Source: Paraglaciecola marina (GTDB lineage Bacteria > Pseudomonadota > Gammaproteobacteria > Enterobacterales > Alteromonadaceae). Taken from it: a stretch of 64,000 nt of DNA. The notes beneath the pieces were generated by a model. That model was not told where the DNA came from. It worked only from the letters and a program-made list of their open reading frames with translations, and searched no databases. Both the position numbers and the translations under genes were made by a program. Below are positions 55,790 through 64,000 of this stretch, one piece after another. Positions within the stretch are counted from its first letter, which is position 1. The number at the start of each line of letters is the position of its first letter. Where the stretch lies: contig NZ_SAIS01000001.1 of assembly GCF_004360155.1 (NCBI RefSeq), positions 310,001 to 374,000 on the forward strand. Direction: 5' to 3'.

Positions 55790-57196
55790 TTAGAGTTTAC
55801 TGATGTCAGTAGAGTTCCAGTGCGGAAAGTGCTTTCTGACCAGCTGATTAAATTCTAATTCAAACTCGGAAAATTGACTTTCATTAGCCTCTTCTGCCGC
55901 ATCTATAATCATACCTGCGCCTACAGTACCATTGGTTAGTCTATCAATTATGATAAATGCGCCGGTGGCTCGATTGCGGGTATATGGGTCACAAGCAACA
56001 GGTTGTGTAAGCTTTATTGTTCCCACTGCAATTTCGTTTAAAGCAAGCCTAACGGTATCCTTATGTTCCATAGAGTTGACGTCAATTTGATATTCAACAT
56101 TAGTCACACTACCTGGTACGAATTTAGTGGCGAACTTAAAGCCATATTGCTTATTAGGCATCATAGGCTCTTCGTCCATCCATACTAAATTGGTACGGTA
56201 GGTATTACTATGTAATGGCAAATTATCGCTTTTTACAATCATGTCGCCACGTGAAATGTCTATTTCATCTTCAAGTGTAATCGTGGTTGTAAGTGGTGCA
56301 TAAGCGACTTCTTGTTCACCTTCAAAATTAACAAGTGCTTTAACTTTTGAGGTTTTACCAGAAGGAAGAGCGGTTATTTCATCACCCGGTTTTATTTGAC
56401 CTGATACAACGGTACCTGCAAACCCTCGGAAGTTTAAATTTGGACGGTTCACGTATTGCACTGGGAAACGGAAGTCATCTGCATTAATGTCGTCATTAAT
56501 TTCAATATTTTCCAGCATGGTCATCAAGGTTTCACCCTTATACCAAGGTGTATTTTCACTTGGGTTTACTACGTTATCGCCATCTAATGCAGATAAAGGA
56601 ATAAACTGAATGTCAGGTATATCTAACTCTTCAGAAAAAATTAAGTAATCTCTTTTGATTTCTTCATATACAGTTTCACTATAGTCTTTTAGATCCATCT
56701 TATTGATTGCAACTATGACATGCTTGATCCCAAGTAAAGAAGCTAAAAACGAGTGACGACGGGTTTGGGTTTTTACACCACCACGAGCATCAATCAAAAT
56801 TATAGCAACATCACAGGTTGAAGCGCCTGTTACCATGTTTCGTGTGTATTGTTCATGCCCTGGGGTATCTGCAATGATAAATTTACGTTTATCTGTAGAG
56901 AAATAACGATAGGCAACATCTATGGTAATGCCTTGTTCTCGTTCAGATTGTAGTCCATCTACTAAAAGCGCTAAATCAACCTTTTCGCCTGTTGTACCAA
57001 CTTTTTTACTGTCTTTGGTAATAGCTGCTAACTGATCTTCAAAGATCATTTTCGAGTCGTGTAGTAAACGACCAATTAAGGTGCTTTTGCCATCATCAAC
57101 ACTACCGCAAGTTAAAAAGCGCAGCATGTCTTTCTTTTCGTGTTGTTCAAGATATCCCAAGATATCTGATTGTAATAAAGTATTTTCGCTATTCAT
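55790..57196 (-). CDS. cysN: Sulfate adenylyltransferase subunit 1 (GTPase)
   Basis: CysN is the GTP-hydrolysing subunit that drives formation of adenosine 5'-phosphosulfate by CysD. The 468-aa sequence shows the elongation-factor-like G motifs: [32 protein letters not shown], and NKMDLKD. No C-terminal APS-kinase domain is fused; cysC is separate. I chose the ATG at 57196, two bases after the cysQ stop. A TTG at 57205 that overlaps cysQ is the alternative. Confidence 0.96.
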   Translation of the reverse strand: MNSENTLLQSDILGYLEQHEKKDMLRFLTCGSVDDGKSTLIGRLLHDSKMIFEDQLAAITKDSKKVGTTGEKVDLALLVDGLQSEREQGITIDVAYRYFSTDKRKFIIADTPGHEQYTRNMVTGASTCDVAIILIDARGGVKTQTRRHSFLASLLGIKHVIVAINKMDLKDYSETVYEEIKRDYLIFSEELDIPDIQFIPLSALDGDNVVNPSENTPWYKGETLMTMLENIEINDDINADDFRFPVQYVNRPNLNFRGFAGTVVSGQIKPGDEITALPSGKTSKVKALVNFEGEQEVAYAPLTTTITLEDEIDISRGDMIVKSDNLPLHSNTYRTNLVWMDEEPMMPNKQYGFKFATKFVPGSVTNVEYQIDVNSMEHKDTVRLALNEIAVGTIKLTQPVACDPYTRNRATGAFIIIDRLTNGTVGAGMIIDAAEEANESQFSEFELEFNQLVRKHFPHWNSTDISKL

Positions 57197-57198
57197 AA

Positions 57199-57987
57199 TT
57201 AGCAACTCACTAAGAAATAAGGGTTTAAAACGGAATCTTTTTGATTGTACTTAAGAGGGGCTGCATCAGCTTTTAAGGCATCTGCTGAGTCTTCAATAAT
57301 TGTGACTTTACCACCTGCAGCTTCAACCACAGCTTGTGCAGCACCAGTGTCCCACTCGGAAGTTGGGCCTAAGCGAGGATATAAATGCGCAGCACCTTCA
57401 GCAACTAAGCAAAGCTTCAATGAGCTCCCCATCGCAACTAGCTCAGTCTCACCATCTAAAGAGTCAAGCAATGCTTTGATCTCTGGACTTTGATGAGAAC
57501 GACTTCCCACTATTTTCCAAGTTTCACCGGTGGCTCTAACAGTAGGAGTAATTGGAACTTGTACACCTGCAGTGATTTTATAGGCACCTTTACCTCCAAC
57601 TCCCACATAGGTCTGTTCTAGCACGGGTGCAAATACAACACCAAAAACAGGAACGCCATCTTTTATCAGAGCTATATTAACGGTGAACTCACCATTTTTC
57701 TTGATAAATTCTTTAGTGCCATCTAAAGGATCAACTAGCCAATAACTAGACCATTGTTTGCGTTCATCCCAAGGTATATTTGCAGACTCTTCAGATAAAA
57801 TAGGGAACTCAGAAACGGATGTTAAACCATCCACAATGCAATTGTGGGCAGCAAGGTCAGCCTCCGTTAATGGGCTTTCATCTGACTTTTCGTAAATGGC
57901 AAAATCTCTTTCATATATTTCCATAATTTTATCACCTGCTTTGTGGGTGATCTCAATTATATTTTGAATAAGCTTTTCATCTAACAT
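57199..57987 (-). CDS. cysQ: 3'(2'),5'-bisphosphate nucleotidase
   Basis: CysQ removes the 3'-phosphate from PAP (and PAPS), clearing a toxic by-product of sulfate assimilation. The 262-aa protein has the inositol-phosphatase-fold metal motifs [28 protein letters not shown] and [15 protein letters not shown]. It sits between cysC and cysN, sharing one base with cysC. Confidence 0.95.
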   Translation of the reverse strand: MLDEKLIQNIIEITHKAGDKIMEIYERDFAIYEKSDESPLTEADLAAHNCIVDGLTSVSEFPILSEESANIPWDERKQWSSYWLVDPLDGTKEFIKKNGEFTVNIALIKDGVPVFGVVFAPVLEQTYVGVGGKGAYKITAGVQVPITPTVRATGETWKIVGSRSHQSPEIKALLDSLDGETELVAMGSSLKLCLVAEGAAHLYPRLGPTSEWDTGAAQAVVEAAGGKVTIIEDSADALKADAAPLKYNQKDSVLNPYFLVSC

Positions 57988-58583
57988 CAGTCAATAATTC
58001 CTTTTTCTGTAAGTAAATCAAAAAGTTGCTCTGCAGATTCTGCAGCGCTTTGGCCAGTGTAGGTCAAGGCTATTTCAGGTGACTCTGGCGCTTCATAAGG
58101 GGAGTCAATTCCTGTAAAATCTTTAATTTCACCTTGTCTAGCTTTTTGATATAGCCCTTTAGGATCTCGTTTTTCGCATTCCTCAATAGGAGTATCGATA
58201 AATACTTCTATAAATTCATGTTCTTCAAGTAAATTACGACAAAATTCACGTTCACTTTTAAAAGGTGAAATAAATGCGGTTAATACTATGATACCTGCAT
58301 CAACAAATAACTTTGCGACTTCACCCACACGACGAACATTTTCAACCCTGTCTTTATCACTAAAAGTTAGATCGCCACATAAACCATGACGAACATTGTC
58401 TCCATCTAGCAAATAGGTATGTTTGTTATGTTCTGCTAATTTTTTCTCTAATAAGTTGGCTATGGTAGATTTACCTGAACCACTTAATCCAGTTAGCCAT
58501 AAAACACAAGGCTTTTGGCCTTTTGCCGTCGCCCGCCGCGCCTTGTCAACATCATGCTGATGCCAAACAATGTTGGTTTCCAT
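57987..58583 (-). CDS. cysC: Adenylylsulfate kinase
   Basis: The 198-aa enzyme phosphorylates APS to PAPS. The P-loop GLSGSGKST is at about residues 32-40, followed by [40 protein letters not shown] and the lid region [22 protein letters not shown], as in all CysC. It overlaps cysD and cysQ by a base each. Confidence 0.96.
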   Translation of the reverse strand: METNIVWHQHDVDKARRATAKGQKPCVLWLTGLSGSGKSTIANLLEKKLAEHNKHTYLLDGDNVRHGLCGDLTFSDKDRVENVRRVGEVAKLFVDAGIIVLTAFISPFKSEREFCRNLLEEHEFIEVFIDTPIEECEKRDPKGLYQKARQGEIKDFTGIDSPYEAPESPEIALTYTGQSAAESAEQLFDLLTEKGIID

Positions 58584-59497
58584 TAGAAATACCCTTCCAT
58601 CTTTTTCTTCTCCATTGAGCCAGATGAATCATGATCAATAACCCGACCTTGTCTTTCAGATGTTTTTGTTAAAAGCATTTCTTGAATAACTTCTGGTAAA
58701 GTTGCTGCAGTTGATTCAACTGCACCTGTAAGAGGGTAACAACCTAAGGTTCTGAAGCGCACAGATTTCATTTCTGGTGTCTCGCCTTCTTCTAATGGCA
58801 TACGATCATCATCAACCATTATCAATACCCCATCTCTTTCTACAACAGGGCGTGGTTTCGCCAAATAAAGTGATGGAATTTCAATGTTCTCCATGTATAT
58901 ATACTGCCAGATATCTAATTCGGTCCAATTAGACATAGGGAATACACGGATACTTTCGCCTTTATTTACTTGGGAGTTATATACGTTCCATAATTCAGGG
59001 CGTTGGTTTTTAGGATCCCATCTATGGTTATCATCACGAAATGAATATACTCGCTCTTTAGCTCGTGATTTTTCTTCATCCCTTCTTGCACCACCAAAGG
59101 CAGCATCAAACTTGTAATGATCTAAAGCTTGCTTAAGGCCTGCAGTTTTCATGATATCAGTATGCTTAGCACTACCATGAGAAAATGGTCCCACATTCAT
59201 TTTTAGGCCATCTGGGTTGATATGTACTAATAAGTTCAAGTCATGTTTTTCAGCCATTTCATCACGAAAGGCAATCATTTCTTGGAACTTCCAGGTTGTG
59301 TCTACGTGTAATAATGGAAAGGGGATTTTACCAGGAGCAAACGCTTTTCTCGCTAAATGCAATAGTACTGATGAGTCCTTTCCGACAGAATATAGCATCA
59401 CTGGATTATCAAATTCAGCTGCTACTTCACGGAATATATGAATACTTTCCGCTTCAAGTTGTTTTAAATGTGTCACAGTAGGTATCGAGGTTGACAT
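58583..59497 (-). CDS. cysD: Sulfate adenylyltransferase subunit 2
   Basis: CysD is the catalytic ATP-pyrophosphatase-type subunit that adenylylates sulfate. The 304-aa protein has the PP-loop [50 protein letters not shown], and [15 protein letters not shown]. It is the first gene of the minus-strand operon cysD-cysC-cysQ-cysN-permease. The operon's promoter should lie in 59498-59629; I see no clear operator there. Confidence 0.97.
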   Translation of the reverse strand: MSTSIPTVTHLKQLEAESIHIFREVAAEFDNPVMLYSVGKDSSVLLHLARKAFAPGKIPFPLLHVDTTWKFQEMIAFRDEMAEKHDLNLLVHINPDGLKMNVGPFSHGSAKHTDIMKTAGLKQALDHYKFDAAFGGARRDEEKSRAKERVYSFRDDNHRWDPKNQRPELWNVYNSQVNKGESIRVFPMSNWTELDIWQYIYMENIEIPSLYLAKPRPVVERDGVLIMVDDDRMPLEEGETPEMKSVRFRTLGCYPLTGAVESTAATLPEVIQEMLLTKTSERQGRVIDHDSSGSMEKKKMEGYF

Positions 59498-59629
59498 AGA
59501 TTTCTCACGCTAAAGTTTGAGGGTTTATATTAATTACTTCTATAGTTAGAACCATAACAAAAAAAAAAGTAAAATTGTATTTATTATTAAAAATAATAGT
59601 GTTTTGTGCCTTTTTAAACTTTCGATTTA

Positions 59630-60856
59630 TCAAGAGTGTAGGGCGTCCATTCTTTCTGAAGACCACTTTATAGATTCTTGGAACATTACAGCAGATGCAT
59701 CGTAATCAATTTCTACTTCTGAGCAAAATTTTTTGATACTTTGCCATTCAGCTTTTTCATATAATTCACATAGCTTTAAAAAATTTGCATAGGTTCCAGT
59801 ACGATAAACGATTGCTTCTTTGAGCTCTTTAGATAGGGGTAACTTATCAATTAATTCCTGTAAATCTCCATCAACCATGGCATCTAACAAAGACAGTAAT
59901 CCCATTAAAAATGCTGATGATTCAGAGCCTAGAGGTAAACTTTTTATAACCATCAATTCACAGAACCTTGCTCTTACAAGTGCCATCACTGTTAACTCTT
60001 TAGGCTTTTCTTGAGAAAATTGAGCACTAAATAGTAATGAAATAAACCTTTGTAGCTCTTGCATTCCTAGCACTACTACAGCTTGTTTGATGCTTTCTAT
60101 TGTAATACTCCGCTTAAATATTGGAGATTGTGCATAGCGAAGTAGTTTATAAGATAAGTTAGCGTCACCTTCGAATATAGAGGTAATAACACTAATATTT
60201 GGGTCACTTTTATTTGACTCAGACATTAGATTTACAACAGATAATTGTGTTGGGTTAAACGCCACTGTTTTTACAATTTCGGGTTTGCTAAAAAAATACC
60301 CTTGAAAGTAGTCGCATCCTATCTCTATTGCGTGTAGGTATTCTTCATAGGTTTCTATTTTTTCTGCTAGTAGTCTAATTTGTGGATAGTCTTTTACTAT
60401 CTTCACTATTTGCTCAAATTGAAGAGGCGATGTTAGAGAGTAGTCAATTTTTATAATGTCTACATAGGGGAAAAAATACAACCATACTGGCTTATGTTCA
60501 TAATCATCTAAGGCAATGGTGTAACCTTTTTCTTTCAACTCAATACAAGCTGCGAGCAGTTTCTTACCGGGTTTAGCTGTTTCTAAAATCTCAACAACAA
60601 TAAGCTCTTTTGGTAGTAATAAAGGGTAACGTTTTATCAATGACTCGTGGGTAAAATTAATAAAGGCCAGTGAACCTTCTGTTAGGTTATTCAGTCCTAA
60701 ATTGAACTCCAACCCCTCAATAAGTTTCGCAGTAGCTTCGTTATCATTAATATTGGGAAAAACATTATCTAAACTATCCCTAAACAACAATTCATATGCA
60801 TACAAGTCTTTAGACTGGGTTAATATTGGTTGACGTGCAACATAAAAATTCACCAA
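59630..60856 (-). CDS. EAL-HDOD signalling protein (YuxH/CdgJ type)
   Basis: The 408-aa cytosolic protein has an N-terminal EAL domain (about 1-205) followed by an HDOD domain (about 205-400; NLSYKLLRYAQSPIF, IKQAVVVLGMQELQRFISLLF). In the EAL domain the signature reads ELLFRD, the DDFG motif reads LDDYEHKP and the AEGVE position reads AEKIET, so several catalytic residues differ from active phosphodiesterases such as the HnoB-like protein here. It may bind rather than cleave c-di-GMP. Relatives affect motility and biofilm formation. It is monocistronic. Confidence 0.88.
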   Translation of the reverse strand: MVNFYVARQPILTQSKDLYAYELLFRDSLDNVFPNINDNEATAKLIEGLEFNLGLNNLTEGSLAFINFTHESLIKRYPLLLPKELIVVEILETAKPGKKLLAACIELKEKGYTIALDDYEHKPVWLYFFPYVDIIKIDYSLTSPLQFEQIVKIVKDYPQIRLLAEKIETYEEYLHAIEIGCDYFQGYFFSKPEIVKTVAFNPTQLSVVNLMSESNKSDPNISVITSIFEGDANLSYKLLRYAQSPIFKRSITIESIKQAVVVLGMQELQRFISLLFSAQFSQEKPKELTVMALVRARFCELMVIKSLPLGSESSAFLMGLLSLLDAMVDGDLQELIDKLPLSKELKEAIVYRTGTYANFLKLCELYEKAEWQSIKKFCSEVEIDYDASAVMFQESIKWSSERMDALHS

Positions 60857-60910
60857 TTATTCCTCTATTACCAATGACTTATGGCTTGAACTATTAAGCT
60901 GATACACATA

Positions 60911-62422
60911 CTAAGCTTGTTGCAACGCTTTTTCTACTTCATCAAATGTCGCTAGTAATTCTGTATCGGTTTGTTTCTCTAATAAGCTAACTAAAACAAT
61001 TGTTGCACTACAGACTATAAAACCAGGAATTATTTCATACATCCAACTACTTAGACTTTGCCCATAAACTGTGACGGGTAAATAAATCCAAAGTAATACC
61101 GTTATGGCACCAAGTAGCATACCTAAAATTGCGGATAATCGAGTCATGTTTTTCCAAAACAGACTAATTAAAATTACGGGGCCAAAAGCAGCTCCAAATC
61201 CAGCCCAAGCGTTACTCACTAAGGTCAAAATACTGCTATCTCTATCATGAGCCAAGTATATTGAAATCATTGCAACTAAAGCTACTGAAACTCTCCCCGC
61301 TATTATTAACTCTTTTTGACTAGCACTGCGTCTAAAGAATGTTTGGTAAAAATCCCCTGTTAATGAGCTCGATGTCACTAATAACTGTGAAGATATAGTG
61401 CTCATTATGGCTGCTAATATTGCACCTAACAAAAATCCCCCAATTAATGGATTAAACAACAATTGTGATAAATAAATAAACACTGTTTCAGGGTCAGCTA
61501 GAGCCCCATTATTTGCTGTGACATAAGCTAATCCCATTAAGCCTGTAGCTAATGCTCCGATTATTGACACTATCATCCAGCTAATACCAATTCTACGGGC
61601 TATTTTTACGTCTTTAACTGAGCGAATTGCCATAAAACGCACAATTATATGGGGTTGTCCAAAATAGCCTAAGCCCCAAGATAACAATGAAATTATCCCA
61701 ATTACACTAACAGCTTGTCCGTTAGATGCGTCTTGAAATATAGCCAGGTAATTTGCTGGTAGGGATTCTAGTTGGTTTATAGTTTCACCAATTCCACCTA
61801 GTTCAGTTAAGACCACAACTGGGACTAAAACTAACGAAACAAACATGATGCAACCTTGCACGAAATCAGTAATGCTTACTGCTGTAAAGCCACCTAACAT
61901 GGTATAAGCCACGACTACGCCTGCTGTGATATATAAACCGAGTTCATAATCTAAACCAAATGAGCTTTCAAATAATTTTCCACCGGCTACCACTCCAGAG
62001 GATGTATACAAGGTAAAAAATATCACAATAACGATAGATGAAATGAGTCGCAAGGTCCGGCTGGTATCATTAAAGCGGTTTTCAAAGTAATCAGGGATGG
62101 TAATTGCATTTTTAGCGTATTCTGTATACACCCTTAATCTTGGAGCTACCCATAAATAGTTTAGATATGCGCCGATAACTAAGCCGACAGCAATCCAAGC
62201 ACTAGATAAACCTGAAACATACATAGCCCCTGGTAACCCCATTAGCATCCACCCACTCATATCAGACGCACCTGCAGATAAAGCGGTAACCTTAGGACTC
62301 AAGTTTCTACCACCTAACATATAGCCCTCAACATCAGTGCTAGACTGCTTAAACGAATACAAACCTATCCCTAGCATGACAACAAAATATAGACCTAGAG
62401 ATACAAACGTGAGGGGTTCCAT
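60911..62422 (-). CDS. putP: Sodium/proline symporter
   Basis: The 503-aa protein has about 13 membrane segments and PutP signatures of the sodium:solute symporter family: EGYMLGGRNLSPKVTALSAGASDMSGWMLMGLPGAMYVSGLS, GWGLGYFGQPHIIVRFMAI, and AAIMSTISSQLLVTSSSLTGDFY. It imports proline with Na+. No putA is adjacent. Proline can also serve as an osmolyte, which would complement the betaine genes. Confidence 0.95.
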   Translation of the reverse strand: MEPLTFVSLGLYFVVMLGIGLYSFKQSSTDVEGYMLGGRNLSPKVTALSAGASDMSGWMLMGLPGAMYVSGLSSAWIAVGLVIGAYLNYLWVAPRLRVYTEYAKNAITIPDYFENRFNDTSRTLRLISSIVIVIFFTLYTSSGVVAGGKLFESSFGLDYELGLYITAGVVVAYTMLGGFTAVSITDFVQGCIMFVSLVLVPVVVLTELGGIGETINQLESLPANYLAIFQDASNGQAVSVIGIISLLSWGLGYFGQPHIIVRFMAIRSVKDVKIARRIGISWMIVSIIGALATGLMGLAYVTANNGALADPETVFIYLSQLLFNPLIGGFLLGAILAAIMSTISSQLLVTSSSLTGDFYQTFFRRSASQKELIIAGRVSVALVAMISIYLAHDRDSSILTLVSNAWAGFGAAFGPVILISLFWKNMTRLSAILGMLLGAITVLLWIYLPVTVYGQSLSSWMYEIIPGFIVCSATIVLVSLLEKQTDTELLATFDEVEKALQQA

Positions 62423-62526
62423 TAGCTATTCCTGAATTATAAATTGCTCTTGTTGAGCTTATCATTATGATATTTATTTATGCTAACAACTGAATGATAG
62501 ATATTCTAGCCACATCAAGAGTTTAT

Positions 62527-62958
62527 ATGAAAAGAAAGACCTTTAAAGAACTTGACATCGATGATTTGTATGCCATTTGTAAATTACGACAAGATGTTTT
62601 CATTATTGAACAAAATAGCATTTATGCAGATTTAGACGGTTTAGATCAAATTTCAATACATTACCTAGATACAAATCAAGATGATGAACTGAAGGGATAT
62701 GCAAGGTATCGAGAGACCGAAGAGGGGCATTTTAAAATTGAAAGGGTTGTTCTGAAAAGAGAAGCTAGAGGAACAGGCGTCGGAAAATCTATTTTAAACG
62801 CTATCTTGAAAGATATAAAACGAATATCGAACGATGCAAAAGTCAGCCTTTCAGCACAAACCAACGCACTTAGATTTTATCACTTGCTTGGTTTTCAGGA
62901 AGTAGGAGAGGCTTATGATGATGGTGGCATAGAACACATGACTATGATTTTAAAATAG
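62527..62958 (+). CDS. elaA: GNAT acetyltransferase, ElaA-type
   Basis: The 143-aa protein starts MKRKTFKELDIDDLYAICKLRQDVFIIEQNSIYADLDGLD, matching the ElaA N-terminus, and has the acetyl-CoA-binding VLKREARGTGVGKSIL and the C-terminal LRFYHLLGFQEVGEAYDDGGIEHMTM. It transfers an acetyl group to an unknown acceptor. I chose the ATG at 62527 because the ElaA family starts there; the frame's earlier ATG at 62494 has no ribosome-binding site. Confidence 0.85.
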   Translation: MKRKTFKELDIDDLYAICKLRQDVFIIEQNSIYADLDGLDQISIHYLDTNQDDELKGYARYRETEEGHFKIERVVLKREARGTGVGKSILNAILKDIKRISNDAKVSLSAQTNALRFYHLLGFQEVGEAYDDGGIEHMTMILK

Positions 62959-63008
62959 CTAGTTTACTAGTAATCGATTGACGCAATCAGAGTCACTGAC
63001 ACAGAAAA

Positions 63009-63041
63009 TCGGGCAACCTCATAAACAATGAGGTTGCCCAA
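63009..63041. terminator. Terminator-like stem-loop between elaA and the anti-sigma gene
   Basis: GGGCAACCTCAT (63011-63022), loop AAACA, ATGAGGTTGCCC (63028-63039): a perfect 12-bp stem between convergent genes. The minus-strand side is followed by GATTTTCT, a modest T run. Confidence 0.75.
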
Positions 63042-63079
63042 CTAGTAAGTTGAAGTAGCTCTGTGCTACTCGTTCAGCT

Positions 63080-63787
63080 TTAAGCTGAAAACTTAAACTT
63101 TTTACTAAGAGTTTGCTTTGTTTTAGTAACATCAGACCCGCTATCACTAACAACAATGACACTTGCGCGGTTAAACTCCATTGCCTCACCCGAGTAATTC
63201 TGGTCTTTAGATACACTGTGACTATCAAAATGACTTTCATTGGGAACAACAAAAACAGTGACTTTTTCACCGCCCACTTGCATTACCATGTGTAGGCTTC
63301 TCACTTCATCAAAGTCACAGAAATTTGCATAATAAATTTGGTCTACACTTTCTGTTAATTGACCACCAAAACTGGCTAATTTTGCGTTCACTTGTTCCAA
63401 GGTAATATTTTCATGTGCACCCAAAGCATAATCACCTTCTGCTCTTACATGGGCAATAGCATTCTCAGAAATGTTAATTAGATTTGACGACTGCCAAAGT
63501 GTAAAACTAATGCCCATAACAAATGCGATAGATGCCACCATGGCAAACTGAAAAATACTGCGCTTTTTAGATTTAGCATGAGTGTCCATAGTTTGCTTTA
63601 GCAGCAGTTTATGCACTAAGTCAGCAGGTACATCAACTTCAAAAACTTGTGCCATTTTTTGATCGAGTTGCTTGAGCTCTTTGCAAAACTCCTGTTTTTT
63701 AGGATCAGCTAACATTGCCTCTTTTAGCTCAATATCTTGACTATTAGGGTCTCCATAAAGAGTGCGACGAAATTCTAAATCATCCAT
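63080..63787 (-). CDS. DUF3379 membrane protein, probable anti-sigma factor
   Basis: The 235-aa protein has a cytosolic N-terminal part (about 1-75; DLEFRRTLYGDPNSQD, FCKELKQLDQKMAQVFEVDVPADLVHKLLLKQ), one membrane segment (about 80-100) and a periplasmic part with a well-conserved HVRAEGDYAL block. This is the DUF3379 arrangement, always found behind an ECF-type sigma gene. It overlaps that gene by eight bases, so it very probably restrains the sigma factor; the inducing signal is unknown. Confidence 0.82.
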   Translation of the reverse strand: MDDLEFRRTLYGDPNSQDIELKEAMLADPKKQEFCKELKQLDQKMAQVFEVDVPADLVHKLLLKQTMDTHAKSKKRSIFQFAMVASIAFVMGISFTLWQSSNLINISENAIAHVRAEGDYALGAHENITLEQVNAKLASFGGQLTESVDQIYYANFCDFDEVRSLHMVMQVGGEKVTVFVVPNESHFDSHSVSKDQNYSGEAMEFNRASVIVVSDSGSDVTKTKQTLSKKFKFSA

Positions 63788-64000
63788 TTTTACGCCCCAT
63801 ATCTATATTACTTTTTTCTAGTGCTTCTTTTACCTGATTACGCGCTCTAAATAACCGTGTCATAACAGTGTTTTTATTAAGCTCAAGTTGTTTAGCTATT
63901 TCATCACCGCTATAACCAAACATTATTTGTAGCATTAAAGGTTCTCTATATTCATCACTAAGTGATGCCATGATTTCTCGTAACTCTTTATGTTCAATAA
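63780..64000 (-). CDS. ECF-type sigma factor, N-terminal part outside the window
   Basis: The frame is open to the right edge. The visible C-terminal 73 residues form sigma region 4: ELREIMASLSDEYREPLMLQIMFGYSGDEIAKQLELNKNTVMTRLFRARNQV, with the helix-turn-helix that contacts the -35 element. The internal ATG at 63971 is not a start. The gene overlaps the DUF3379 anti-sigma gene downstream. Confidence 0.88.
   Translation of the reverse strand, partial: IEHKELREIMASLSDEYREPLMLQIMFGYSGDEIAKQLELNKNTVMTRLFRARNQVKEALEKSNIDMGRKNG

Noticed and set aside
57245-57493. Antisense frames inside cysQ, pnp, gapA, glgB and other long genes
   Set aside because: They follow from the codon bias of the genes on the opposite strand, lack ribosome-binding sites and resemble no family.

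Overview
The window reads as about 64 kb of chromosome from a low-GC, marine, Gram-negative gammaproteobacterium of the Alteromonadales, probably close to Paraglaciecola/Glaciecola. That placement is inference from protein families and gene neighbourhoods, not from a marker-gene tree. No rRNA, tRNA, CRISPR array, insertion sequence or prophage was recognised. Both window edges cut genes: a GH9 cellulase on the left and an ECF-type sigma factor on the right.

Layout. 1-5.3 kb: secreted multidomain GH9 cellulase, then a minus-strand ketopantoate reductase / RluA-type pseudouridine synthase pair and an Hpt protein. 5.3-7.6 kb: gshA, preceded by a Fur-box-like promoter region, and a lipoprotein with a lysozyme-like domain. 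7.8-17.3 kb: a nitric-oxide/second-messenger signalling island. It holds an H-NOX sensor with its cytosolic histidine kinase, a REC plus degenerate HD-GYP protein (HnoD-like), a second membrane histidine kinase with a PhnD-like periplasmic binding protein, an HTH-REC regulator (HnoC-like), an outer-membrane barrel and a REC-EAL phosphodiesterase (HnoB-like). 17.3-19.2 kb: DUF2986, DUF3087 and a fatty-acid hydroxylase-type membrane enzyme.

19.3-30.7 kb: a choline locus. A secreted PHP-type phosphoesterase, a TonB-dependent receptor, a PhoD-type phosphodiesterase, betI, betB, betA and a compact BCCT-like transporter lie in one direction. Three operator-like palindromes of the form ATTGANCGNTCAAT stand before the first two genes. 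Together they suggest that a choline-containing phosphoester is imported across the outer membrane, hydrolysed in the periplasm, and oxidised to glycine betaine under BetI control.

31-53.5 kb: core functions. These are pnp, an outer-membrane protein, an enoyl-CoA hydratase, a hexose-6-phosphate mutarotase, gapA with HexR-like operators, the glycogen/maltodextrin cluster malQ-glgB-glgX, msrB, a long-form GAPDH, an M14 peptidase, an alanine/glycine:Na+ symporter, a zinc-ribbon protein, a YeaC-like protein, a DUF349 protein and an RluF-type pseudouridine synthase. 53.5-64 kb: a stand-alone BLUF photoreceptor, the sulfate activation operon cysD-cysC-cysQ-cysN with an SLC13 permease, an EAL-HDOD protein, putP, an ElaA-type acetyltransferase, and a sigma factor/anti-sigma (DUF3379) pair.

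The two most interesting regions are the Hno network with a second, PhnD-coupled kinase input, and the BetI-box choline-phosphoester locus.
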